DNA of 64,000 nt, from assembly GCF_014133895.1 (NCBI RefSeq), contig NC_050727.1, positions 1,488,001 to 1,552,000 on the forward strand. Reading direction: 5' to 3'. The position numbers and the translations under genes were made by a program. Origin of the DNA: Torulaspora globosa. Its lineage: Eukaryota; Ascomycota; Saccharomycetes; Saccharomycetales; Saccharomycetaceae. The notes below the pieces were generated by a model. The model saw nothing but the letters and a program-made list of their open reading frames with translations. It was not told the origin of the DNA and did no database searches. Below are positions 21,652 through 29,398 of the stretch, one piece after another (the first letter of the stretch is position 1; each line of letters opens with the position of its first letter).

Positions 21652-24297
21652 ATGGCTAAGAAGAAAGGCAGAAAGAATAATACAAACTCTGCAGCAAGAA
21701 AGGCCGGTAAGGAAGCCACTGGAATGACTGCTGACAAGAACTCGGGCGATGTTGCAGCCGAAGTGGACGAGACATCAAACCAGGTAAGCCACACCTTGCA
21801 AGCTGGCATTGAGCGAGTTGCCAAATCAGTGGATCTCGAGGAGGATACTACCAAGATTGCTCTATCACACGATTTGCAAGCGCATTCTTCAGAAGCAGCT
21901 AAAGGGGCCGAAGTTGTAACAGAAACAGCAGCTTCAGAGGCCACCGAAAAGATGGAAGAGGTTTCATCGGCTAGAAAATCTTTAGAGATCGATTCTGTGA
22001 CCAGACATGAACAGAAAGAAGAGCTGATCAACGCTGCGCCGGAACCTATCAAAGATGCTGAGGATGCTGAAGGCGTCGACGCTGCCGAAGAAGCAAGTAC
22101 GGGAACAACCAAATTAATCGAGCAAGACACTCATGACGGTCCAAACAAGGATGATGAAACGCGTAAAGAAGCCTTAGTCAGCCCCACAAATAACGTTGCG
22201 CCAGAAACACCAGTTCCTGGGACTCCGGAAGAGAAGCCCGTTGAGGAAGGCCATGAGGCCCTCAAGCAAAAGACCGCTGAAATCGAACATGATATCCTAT
22301 CGTTTAATACTCCGCCATTACCTCCTCGTGCTCATGGTCCGTCAACTGAGGCATCGCAAACGCCATCCGTGCTGTTACCGCCGCAAAGCCCATCTGCTAC
22401 TCAGTCACCTCTTTCGCCTCCATTGCCTCCAAGACATGCGAGAAAACACGCTGTGCCGCCTCCTCTGCATGAAGAGCTGAAATCTGAAGAGTTCAGAAGA
22501 AATATGACTGGGACAAGCGAGCCACCTCCAATGCCTCCTCGAGGCAATAGGAATAAAAGATTGGATTCTGCGGCCGACGTCAATCTGGTCGTTAACAGAT
22601 ACTGCCAGACGAGCCATCATTACCAAAGACAGGATGAGCATTCAAGAGAGGGCCTTGAAAGAGGAAAGGACATGCTTAAAACGTCATACTCGGTTTTCTT
22701 GGATAGTTTGCCCAAGACTGTAAAGCCCACGACTTCTGTTGAGCCTAGTGAAGAGACAACACTTGGAGATGAACTCCATCAACTAGACGAGGATGAAAGA
22801 GCATTGATAGAGGTCGACTGGGGTTACTGGACACAAGTGGTCAATGATTTTGCCTCAGTTGCGAGCGATCCCGATAAGTTTGAGCAGAAAATTGCCGGTG
22901 GTATTCCTCCACAAATTCGTGGTATTATCTGGCAACTAATAGCCAATTCCAAGTCCACTGAGTTCGAAGACATATTTGTGACATTATTAAACACACAATC
23001 ACCCCACGAAGCAAGCATTCGTAAGGATTTGAAGCGTACCAAATTCATCCCAGCGGATAAAGTTGAAAGCCTTTTCAACGTCATGAAAGTCTATTCAGTC
23101 TACGATCCAGACGTTGGTTACACACAAGGGATGGCTTTCATTACCACACCGTTGATATTGAATTGCGAGACGGAGGCGGAATCTTTCGGTCTTTTAATAA
23201 GACTGATGAAGAGTTACGGGCTTAGAGAGCTTTTCTTACCCGAAATGCCTGGATTAATGCTTCTGCTATATCAATTTGATAGATTATTCGAGGAAAATTC
23301 TCCACAACTTTACAACCACCTCACTAGACAAGGTATTCGTTCTTCAATGTACGCAACCCAGTGGTTTTTAACCTTTTTCGCGTACAAATTTCCCTTAGCC
23401 TTTGTTCTGAGGATATACGATATTGTATTTGCAGAGGGGATTGAATCTATCCTGCGGATTGCTGTCAATTTGATGGTTAAGAATGCTAAACAACTGCTTG
23501 CGCTGAAGTTCGATAAACTTTTGGACTTTTTAAAGAACGAACTCTTCGCTTACTATCTGAAAGGATCTGTCAGAGATAGATCATGTTCGGAGCAAGAGGA
23601 GCAAGAGGAGCAAGAGGAGCAAGAGGAGCAAGATGGTGAGAAAAGTGAGGCATCCTCAGTCATCAAGAGGAATTTGACCACCGCCGGCACAGATCAATCG
23701 GTAGCCCTCAACGGTGATGCTTACGATATCAATGCCTTTGTACACGATGCAATGAATGATGTTCATGTCACACCAATCTCCCTAAAAAGGTATGCAGCGG
23801 AGTATGAAGAAATTCATCAGATTGAACAACAGAAGGAAGCCCAGTTCGAATCAATTAGAATCAAGAATAAGCAACTGCAGCGCGAGGTGCGCAAATTGGA
23901 GCACGATTACGCTTTGCTCAATCGAGAGCATATCGAAATAGCTAATGAATTGATAAAAAACAGGCTGAGGATAGAAACGCTGCTCGACGAAAATAATGAT
24001 CAAAGGCTTATGATTCTGGATCTGAAAAGGCAATTGCAGGAGGAAATAAGGAAACAGCAATTGCCGAATCCAGATGCATCTATTCCAAGTGACTTGCGTG
24101 AAGATCTCGATAGGACAATCAAGAGAAACGCTGAAGTCATGAGCTCCAATTTGAAGCTTCAGGATAAAATAAACGAGCAAGAGAAAATTATCGAAGCTCT
24201 TAGAGCGGGAAACAGAGCTCCATCCCCAGGTTCGGTACCTTTCAAGCAGCCATTAGCAGGCGCCTTTTCCAAATTGTTCAAGAATGACAACAGCTAA
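21652..24297 (+). CDS. GYP5: Rab GTPase-activating protein Gyp5/Gyl1 (TBC domain)
   Basis: A single counterpart of the S. cerevisiae duplicate pair GYP5 (YPL249C, 894 residues) and GYL1 (YMR192W), which act on Ypt1/Sec4-type Rabs in polarised exocytosis. The 881-residue protein has an acidic disordered N-terminus, three proline motifs of the SH3-ligand type (PPLPPRAH, PPLPPRHAR, PPPMPPRGN at about 220-300), which fits the known link to the SH3 protein Rvs167, a TBC domain at about 415-640 with GGIPPQIRGIIWQL and the catalytic-type YTQGM and ATQWF blocks, and a C-terminal coiled coil (about 720-860). The arginine finger lies in IRGIIW. A Glu/Gln minirepeat follows the TBC domain. Confidence 0.93.
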   Translation: MAKKKGRKNNTNSAARKAGKEATGMTADKNSGDVAAEVDETSNQVSHTLQAGIERVAKSVDLEEDTTKIALSHDLQAHSSEAAKGAEVVTETAASEATEKMEEVSSARKSLEIDSVTRHEQKEELINAAPEPIKDAEDAEGVDAAEEASTGTTKLIEQDTHDGPNKDDETRKEALVSPTNNVAPETPVPGTPEEKPVEEGHEALKQKTAEIEHDILSFNTPPLPPRAHGPSTEASQTPSVLLPPQSPSATQSPLSPPLPPRHARKHAVPPPLHEELKSEEFRRNMTGTSEPPPMPPRGNRNKRLDSAADVNLVVNRYCQTSHHYQRQDEHSREGLERGKDMLKTSYSVFLDSLPKTVKPTTSVEPSEETTLGDELHQLDEDERALIEVDWGYWTQVVNDFASVASDPDKFEQKIAGGIPPQIRGIIWQLIANSKSTEFEDIFVTLLNTQSPHEASIRKDLKRTKFIPADKVESLFNVMKVYSVYDPDVGYTQGMAFITTPLILNCETEAESFGLLIRLMKSYGLRELFLPEMPGLMLLLYQFDRLFEENSPQLYNHLTRQGIRSSMYATQWFLTFFAYKFPLAFVLRIYDIVFAEGIESILRIAVNLMVKNAKQLLALKFDKLLDFLKNELFAYYLKGSVRDRSCSEQEEQEEQEEQEEQDGEKSEASSVIKRNLTTAGTDQSVALNGDAYDINAFVHDAMNDVHVTPISLKRYAAEYEEIHQIEQQKEAQFESIRIKNKQLQREVRKLEHDYALLNREHIEIANELIKNRLRIETLLDENNDQRLMILDLKRQLQEEIRKQQLPNPDASIPSDLREDLDRTIKRNAEVMSSNLKLQDKINEQEKIIEALRAGNRAPSPGSVPFKQPLAGAFSKLFKNDNS
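23590..23634 (+). repeat. Five 9-bp tandem units inside GYP5/GYL1
   Basis: Five tandem copies of GAGCAAGAG (last copy ending GAT) encode repeated Glu-Gln-Glu just after the TBC domain. Such in-frame minisatellites commonly vary in copy number between strains. Confidence 0.85.
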
Positions 24298-25443
24298 GCG
24301 ATTTTATGAAGCGAATCAATACTATCATCTACCCTCTTGTAGGTTTACACTTTACACAGATTCGTACACAATTCAATTCATGGTTCTATAGAGACATACC
24401 CGACGATAGTGTTAAACTGCTTTATAGGCGTCGTGGAGTTAAAGCTTTTAACGTTTAGTTCTTCTCTAATGTATTTTCGCATGGGTGATATACTTTTAAA
24501 GGTTGAAGGGAAACGTAAGGTATTCGACAGAAATTTATACTCCCTGAACAAGCTATACTGCCATTACATATTGCAATAATTGTTTCCGTCGTTGCAATTG
24601 TGCTAAATAGCCGCCAAGTGCAAGGTAGTTCCGCTTAAGACACAGGAACAACCAAAAACAAAATCTAAAACGAATATCAGACCGTTTCGGCCAAGCTTCC
24701 TGTTTCCGTTAACCAATTCACCTGTGAACAGTCGCTCCATGGATATTTTAAAACGATGGCATTCATCTAACTGCAGTTAAGCGGCATATTCTCTGAAGCG
24801 CTTTTACGATCAAAACAAGAGGATGCCATATGAGATTCCTTGACTTCATATATTGCAGCATTGAGGCAGCCGCACGAGTCATAAAGATCCTTTCCACTTC
24901 TATGCAGTCGTGTGAGTATCGCATCTTTCGGTTCTAATTGTAGGACCCTGCCGTTTGAGATAACCGTCAAGCGCTGGCAACTAACTTCAAACCTAGAAGC
25001 AGGCAGCGACTGGCAAGAGTACCATTGTAGGATTGATTTGTCTTCAATGGCAGGCCGTTCCTTCACTGGATAGCCAAAATCAAGGTATAATTAGCAACCT
25101 TGCCGGTTGAGCTTTTTCCGCAATCACCAGTGCATCACATTTCATCTTCAGAACGATTGCCAATCTTTCGGTTGATTGTGATTAGAAAGGACTAGCCATT
25201 TGCCTATGTGAGGGCAGAACAGTGACACGTTGAAGCATTGTGTCCTACAGCAAATCAATTGAGAGCCACTTCATCTGATTTACGAGAGGCAGTTGGTTAG
25301 CTACAGACGACATATCGAGGGGAGCCAGGGGAGCTATATCGAGGCTACTTGTAGTCCTCTTCTATGGATACTCTGCGGATGAAATTTCAGTGTCGTCTAT
25401 AGTTATTTTGGATGAAAAGTGTTGAAATTAGTCGATTGATAGG
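24298..25443. other. Long intergenic region GYP5/GYL1 to MRPL24
   Basis: 1146 bases, the longest gap outside the accessory stretch. On the minus strand an open frame (stop codon at 24767-24769, open up to about 25095) has a protein-like composition, including SILQWYSCQSLPASRFEV and AILTRLHRSGKDLYDSC, but no ATG before its last ~22 codons. It could be a relic or a second exon; I do not call it a gene. No tRNA or repeat recognised. Confidence 0.45.
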
Positions 25444-26277
25444 ATGCCAATAAACACAGCGACGAGCAATCCTGTGGCATATTCAATCGCCTCTGGGACA
25501 ATGAAAGCATTTTCTATCAATTGGGGCTTCAAACGGGCTTTCAATTCTACTACAGTGACTCTAAGACAATGGCGTTTGGTTGAAAGTAGGAGAGTCGCTC
25601 AGCAACCGGAGTATAAAGTTGGCGATCCTAAACCTTTGTATATCCCCAAGACCAGGAAAAAGGCTCCAGACTATAAATATGGGGATGCTACCGTGTTCAA
25701 GCAAAGCAACAAGGGTCTGTATGGCGCCTCGTTCGTGCAGTACGGGAACAATATCTCGGAGAGTAAAGCAAAGACCAGGAGAAGATGGCTTCCTAATATC
25801 GTGAGAAAGGGTCTTTGGAGTGAAACTTTGGACAAGAAGATCAGCATCAGAATGACAGCCAAAGTTCTGAGGACCATAAGCAAAGAGGGCGGAATTGACA
25901 ACTATCTAATCAAGGACAAATCTGCAAGAATCAAGGAGTTGGGTCCCGCGGGCTGGAAACTGCGCTATCAAGTCATGAGAAAGAAAGAGGCCAGAACCAA
26001 TCCACCGCACAGGGACGCTCCTACCATGGAATTGCCCAATGGTGAAAGCATCAAGATTTATTTCGAAGAAAACTTGAACGGCACGCCGCTCAGGATCACA
26101 GTCGGCAGAAGGAAACTGATGCAACTGTTATATCCACTGGAGAAGCTAGAACAGAAAGCTGACAGAAGGCACATTGATTTTAAAGCCTTTGTCGACTCAC
26201 ATAGAACGACCTCAGTCGGCGACTTGGTGGCTAAGTTACAGCGCTACGGGTTTGACCTCTCAACTATCACTTTATGA
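25444..26277 (+). CDS. MRPL24: Mitochondrial large-subunit ribosomal protein bL28m
   Basis: The 277-residue product resembles S. cerevisiae Mrpl24 (YMR193W, 258 residues), the L28 protein of the mitoribosome. The L28 core is visible at about 95-165 ([23 protein letters not shown] and [19 protein letters not shown], where the usual KTxRxWxPN pattern is KTRRRWLPN). Two starts are possible: the ATG at 25444 or that at 25501, which gives 258 residues, exactly the S. cerevisiae length, and a good basic presequence ([18 protein letters not shown]). I favour the second as the main start. It precedes RPL36 as in S. cerevisiae. Confidence 0.92.
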   Translation: MPINTATSNPVAYSIASGTMKAFSINWGFKRAFNSTTVTLRQWRLVESRRVAQQPEYKVGDPKPLYIPKTRKKAPDYKYGDATVFKQSNKGLYGASFVQYGNNISESKAKTRRRWLPNIVRKGLWSETLDKKISIRMTAKVLRTISKEGGIDNYLIKDKSARIKELGPAGWKLRYQVMRKKEARTNPPHRDAPTMELPNGESIKIYFEENLNGTPLRITVGRRKLMQLLYPLEKLEQKADRRHIDFKAFVDSHRTTSVGDLVAKLQRYGFDLSTITL

Positions 26278-26380
26278 GGTGAGTGTTGAGTGCCAACTAT
26301 CTTTGAATAAATTTCCTGTACATACTGTATCGGATTGCTGGTAAGCAAATATAAAGTATCTCTTTATGATTGACTGTTTA

Positions 26381-26414
26381 ACCGTCCGTGCACCCTGTAA
26401 AACATCCGAACACC
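26381..26414 (+). promoter_or_regulatory. Paired Rap1-type (RPG box) sites of RPL36
   Basis: Two neighbouring matches to the ribosomal-protein gene box: a CCGTCCGTGCACC motif (26382-26394) and AACATCCGAACACC (26401-26414; the HOMOL1 consensus AACATCCGTACA with one change). They lie about 300 bases before the RPL36 ATG, the usual place for tandem Rap1 sites in ribosomal-protein genes. Binding is inferred. Confidence 0.55.
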
Positions 26415-26714
26415 CTCCCAAGTCCTTGTCGGGAAAGCCGCGTCTTTTTCGAGAACGATGTGTTTTCTCTGCAAGGTGAGCCGGGCAAGCCGTCAGAAGG
26501 AATCTCTAGGCGGGGCTCCCAGGCAGCCCAGACCTGCCACCCGAGCTGAGCTAGACGGAAGCTAGCCTGGGACAGATCCGCTGGCTCTGCTGTTGGTCGC
26601 AGGTTTGCAACTTCCGTTGAGACAGGAAACGAAGTGTATACCAAGCCTGGTATTAGAAGATTGCTCAACTAATTGTATCTATCAAGGAGGCATAAACCCA
26701 ACAAGAATAACAAG

Positions 26715-27206
26715 ATGGCCGTTAAGACTGGTATGTTTTAAACTAGCGAAATTGGGAGAAAGCATAGATCGAAGCGTTAGTATCGGGAAAGCAGCGAAAT
26801 GAACAATCACATCCAAAGTCGCCCACTCCGAGTTTTCCAAGTTTTACCCGCTGTTGCAATTCTCCAGATAACAATTCCATGAACGGTTTTACTAACTAGA
26901 AACACCGTGTTATTTTCAGGTATCGCTGTTGGTTTGAACAAAGGTAAGAAGGTCAACTCCATGACCCCAGCACCAAAGATCTCCTACAAGAAGGGTGTCT
27001 CCTCCAACAGAACCAAGTTCGTCCGTTCTTTGGTCAGAGAGTTCGCCGGTTTGTCCCCATATGAGAGAAGATTGATCGATTTGATCAGAAACGCCGGTGA
27101 AAAGAGAGCCAGAAAGGTCGCCAAGAAGAGACTTGGTTCCTTCTCCAGAGCCAAGGCTAAGGTCGAAGAAATGACCAACATCATCGCCGCTTCCCGTCGT
27201 CACTAA
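26715..27206 (+). CDS. RPL36: 60S ribosomal protein eL36 (two exons)
   Basis: Exon 1 is 26715-26730 (ATGGCCGTTAAGACTG) and exon 2 is 26920-27206; spliced they encode 100 residues, the standard eL36 length, opening MAVKTGIAVGLNKGKKV and ending IIAASRRH. The splice sites are GTATGT at 26731, branch point TACTAAC at 26890-26896 and TTTTCAG at 26919. The early position of the intron, after codon 5, matches S. cerevisiae RPL36A/B. Codon use is strongly biased to the preferred yeast set, as for a highly expressed gene. One copy stands for the S. cerevisiae pair YMR194W/YPL249C-A. Confidence 0.97.
26731..26919 (+). other. RPL36 intron
   Basis: 189-nt spliceosomal intron with GTATGT donor, TACTAAC branch point 23 bases from the end, and CAG acceptor. 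It interrupts a glycine codon (phase 1). Confidence 0.95.
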
Positions 27207-27340
27207 GCTCTACAGATAACTTAGGAAGTTTTGTATGTATAGTGTAGGAGTCATAATATAACTCGAACAACGTTTCATTCTGCTCTTAACGGAGTCGCTG
27301 TGAAAAGTAAACAGGGGAAACAGTAGCACGACCACGACTC

Positions 27341-27922
27341 ATGCTAGCTCACCGCGCTGCGATCAGACATTTCACTACGAGCCTGCCCCGATGCAACACC
27401 GCAAGACCCCCGCCATCCTACTTTACCCATGATTCCGGCCACCACGCTGCACAGACGCCGTCTTCCGGGCCCGGCAACCGGTCAAGATCGCTAACAGACA
27501 TCGCAATGGTCATTGCCGTCGGCACACTGTGCTTCCTGGCCATTGACAACTACCGAGCACGCTGCGAGCTGCAGGCCCAGGTCGAACAGGACCGCATCAA
27601 GCTCGCAGAGACACAGGAGTTTCTGACCAGACAGACCAACGCTGCGCGGAAGAAAAGAGAGCTACAGATACTCAACGAGAGAAAGACCACCAAGATGCGG
27701 GAGATGAAGCTCGCCTTGCACGTCGCGATGCTGCGAGCACAACTACAAGACCACGGCATCGAGCCGCGATCCATCGACGACTGCGTGCACGAGTACGCCC
27801 GCTCCGTCAAGATGGACAACAGCATTAGCAACGTCAGCGGAACTGCCCTATGGATCAACGACGACAATTCGTTGAAAGGCCTTATACCTAGCCCGAAAGA
27901 GTACGAGGAGCGCGGCCGCTGA
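27341..27922 (+). CDS. Putative mitochondrial membrane protein with coiled coil, unidentified
   Basis: I do not recognise this 193-residue protein. It begins MLAHRAAIRHFTTSLPRCNTA, a typical mitochondrial presequence (Arg/Ser-rich, no acidic residues). One hydrophobic segment follows at about 54-68 (DIAMVIAVGTLCFLAID), then a charged helix of about 70 residues with coiled-coil character (ELQAQVEQDRIKLAETQEF and on). This layout is that of a single-pass inner-membrane protein with a coiled-coil domain. It lies downstream of RPL36 where S. cerevisiae has no counterpart. Its stop codon is directly abutted, in the same frame, by the LrgB-like relic. The codon use is C/G-rich compared with its neighbours. 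Confidence 0.6.
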   Translation: MLAHRAAIRHFTTSLPRCNTARPPPSYFTHDSGHHAAQTPSSGPGNRSRSLTDIAMVIAVGTLCFLAIDNYRARCELQAQVEQDRIKLAETQEFLTRQTNAARKKRELQILNERKTTKMREMKLALHVAMLRAQLQDHGIEPRSIDDCVHEYARSVKMDNSISNVSGTALWINDDNSLKGLIPSPKEYEERGR

Positions 27923-28322
27923 GGCGTCGCCTTGGCTTTGGGAACTCCCATGATATCCAACTTAGGCGGCAACCAGACAATAATGGCTGTGACCAACGAC
28001 GAGTGGCGTCGTCGGAGCCCTCACGGGAGGTCGCATGCTCGATTTAATAAGAGTACCAGAAGAGGATTACGTTACCCGAGGCCTAGCTCTCGGCTGCAAC
28101 TGCGGTGCCATAACCACCGCTTATCTTCTCGGCGTCGACAGAAGAGCTGCGGCAATAAACTCACTGTCGTTTGTCTTCTACGGTGCTCTTATGGTCATCT
28201 TGAGCGCAATCGGTCCCAAAGCAATTTGTACATCACCTGGTTGGTCTAAACTAAATAAGTCTTGCAAGAAGCTGTTGCTACAGCTGGAAGCGCTGCCTAA
28301 CGACGCCAGGGTCTGGCCTTGA
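27923..28322 (+). pseudogene. Relic of the C-terminal end of an LrgB-like membrane protein
   Basis: Reading from 27923 gives VALALGTPMISNLGG; after a frame change near 28000 the next frame gives GVVGALTGGRMLDLIRV, then RGLALGCNCGAITTAYL and AAAINSLSFVFYGALMV, ending at the stop at 28322. Order and pattern (the TP..LGG block, the RGLALG...A.TA block, then SLSFV) follow the C-terminal half of LrgB/PLGG1-type membrane proteins known from bacteria, plants and fungi. The N-terminal part is missing, there is at least one frameshift, and no start codon exists, so it is a relic. S. cerevisiae has no LrgB gene at this locus. Confidence 0.6.
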
Positions 28323-28686
28323 TTGCACGATGCCCTTGTAGAATCCGCGCCGTCCATAGAACTGACCCAGCCCTCGAGAATACGAAGCGCGCTTAGCGGC
28401 CGGGCAACACCCTTGTCCCGTACTATATAAACTCATCACGAGAAAAACTTTCTTACCTCTGACAACCTTCCTTTAAATCCCCAACAATGTCTTTTAATCA
28501 TAGACGCCCAGAGTCACGGTCCGTTCTGTTACGCCGTAACGCGTGAACGTATACGTCAGTACAGCGGTGTACTCGCTACACCGCTGCCGTGCTCGCGGCA
28601 GATCTTAGAGCAACGTTGTGAGGGATTCCCTACTTGTGAGTGTTTACATATACACTTTATATCTGGCATCTTATTCACCTACACAC
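28323..28686. other. Gap with promoter-like sequence, a 19-codon frame and dense palindromes
   Basis: A TATATAA at about 28428-28434 is followed by a C/T-rich, A-rich leader and an ATG at 28487 opening a 19-codon frame (MSFNHRRPESRSVLLRRNA). This looks like the promoter and 5' end of a well-expressed gene whose body is missing, or the leader of a non-coding RNA. The palindrome cluster at 28528-28631 begins inside that frame. No longer gene is visible. Confidence 0.45.
28528..28631. repeat. Cluster of five palindromes or hairpins
   Basis: Within 104 bases: GTTACG-C-CGTAAC (28528-28540); ACGTATACGT (28547-28556); CAGCGGTGTA-ctcgc-TACACCGCTG, a perfect 10-bp stem with a 5-nt loop (28562-28586); CTGCCG-tgctcg-CGGCAG (28584-28601), overlapping the previous arm; and AGGGA-T-TCCCT (28621-28631). 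All are perfect. Confidence 0.85.
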
Positions 28687-28818
28687 CTACCTCTTATCCA
28701 ATTGTCTCATCTTGTCCTCCAGGACCTGTGGCAGCGGACAGCAGCGCGAACGCGCTGCTGTACCCTGCTGCTCGTAGAACCGGCTACAGCACCTGTACAG
28801 CTGCTCCACCGCCGCAGG
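28687..28818 (-). pseudogene. CMC4: CMC4, displaced 3' fragment
   Basis: Codons reading (P)AAVEQLYRCCSRFYEQQ, then RCCPLPQVLEDKM and the stop TAG at 28687-28689 match the C-terminal half of Cmc4, a mitochondrial intermembrane-space twin-cysteine protein (73 residues in S. cerevisiae, YMR194C-B). The N-terminal half lies 3.1 kb away at 31899-31979 on the same strand. Here the fragment is fused in frame behind an unrelated coding stretch (28819-28995), so the 102-codon open frame is a chimera. No splice acceptor with a polypyrimidine tract lies at the boundary. Location between RPL36 and ICY matches S. cerevisiae. Confidence 0.75.
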
Positions 28819-28995
28819 TTCGCTATCCTCGTCATTCTCGTTAATCACATATCTTCTCAGTAACATCTGCAGAAACAAAAACTGCAGATCCACCTTCTCT
28901 TCATGTTCAATTACAACCTTGCATAGATGCTGAGCCGCAACCGATCGCAGCTCGTACAGAGGGGCACTGTATAGCTCCTGGTGGTTCTTGGACAT
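28819..28995 (-). pseudogene. 5' fragment of an unidentified gene, fused to CMC4 3' part
   Basis: 59 codons from an ATG at 28995, opening MSKNHQELYSAPLYELRSV and running through VDLQFLFLQMLLRRYV to an acidic end (NENDEDSE). Composition and hydrophobic pattern look like genuine helical protein, but I do not recognise the family. It runs without a stop into the CMC4 3' fragment. The ATG is preceded by a splice-acceptor-like TTTTTCAG. A complementary orphan fragment lies at the other edge of the insert (31786-31898); the two may be halves of one gene. Confidence 0.45.
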
Positions 28996-29139
28996 CTGAA
29001 AAATTTAAAGTTGGCCAAACTCAAGGCTAACCTGGCTAAGTGAATGAAAATTCATGCTCAAGACACCTTTGCTTAAACGTCAATCATTCAGTAAAATATT
29101 TCAACAAAAGTAAACTTATTTAGTCATAATAAAACTCAC

Positions 29140-29280
29140 TTACAAGGTGTTGGTAGTTCTAAAGTCTTCCAAGGCAACGGCGATTCTGTTGAACATGGTC
29201 TTTTCACCCTCTCTGACCCAGACTCTTGGGTCGAAGTACTTCTTGTTTGGACTGTCTTCTCCCGGGGGATTTCCTCCCAT
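29140..29280 (-). pseudogene. FBA1: FBA1 (fructose-bisphosphate aldolase) 3' fragment
   Basis: The last ~46 codons of the class II aldolase gene. They read GGNPPGEDSPNKKYFDPRVW, then VREGEKTM and the end TFRTTNTL-like block DFRTTNTL followed by TAA at 29140-29142. Codons are the strongly preferred yeast set, unlike the flanks, as expected of a piece of FBA1. The 5' 85% of the gene is absent. Upstream it is joined directly, at a shared ATG, to an inverted piece of the neighbouring endonuclease gene. WHO homing elements are known to home into FBA1 and to leave displaced FBA1 3' ends next to the WHO gene. Confidence 0.88.
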
Positions 29281-29369
29281 GAAACACTCAGGTCGATACC
29301 GAACAGATTCTCTTGTGAAAGCAAGCAATGACGATTTATCAGGTATAATTTAGAGCTTTGAAGATGATC
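29278..29369. repeat. Inverted, internally deleted copy of WHO coding sequence
   Basis: Bases 29326-29369 are the reverse complement of 29812-29855 (40 of 44 match) and 29278-29321 the reverse complement of 29952-29995 (42 of 44 match). The 96 bases between these blocks in the endonuclease gene are reduced to 4 bases here. It therefore derives from an older WHO copy in opposite orientation, now attached to the FBA1 remnant. Confidence 0.88.
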
Positions 29370-29398
29370 GGGAAGATCAATAATATGGCATTTCAATT

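Noticed and set aside
28996..29143. Intron-like unit: GTAAGT at the FBA1 stop and TTTTTCAG before the orphan ATG
   Set aside because: The donor-like bases are just the end of FBA1 (TTG TAA) plus flank, and no good branch point lies between; kept only as a remark.
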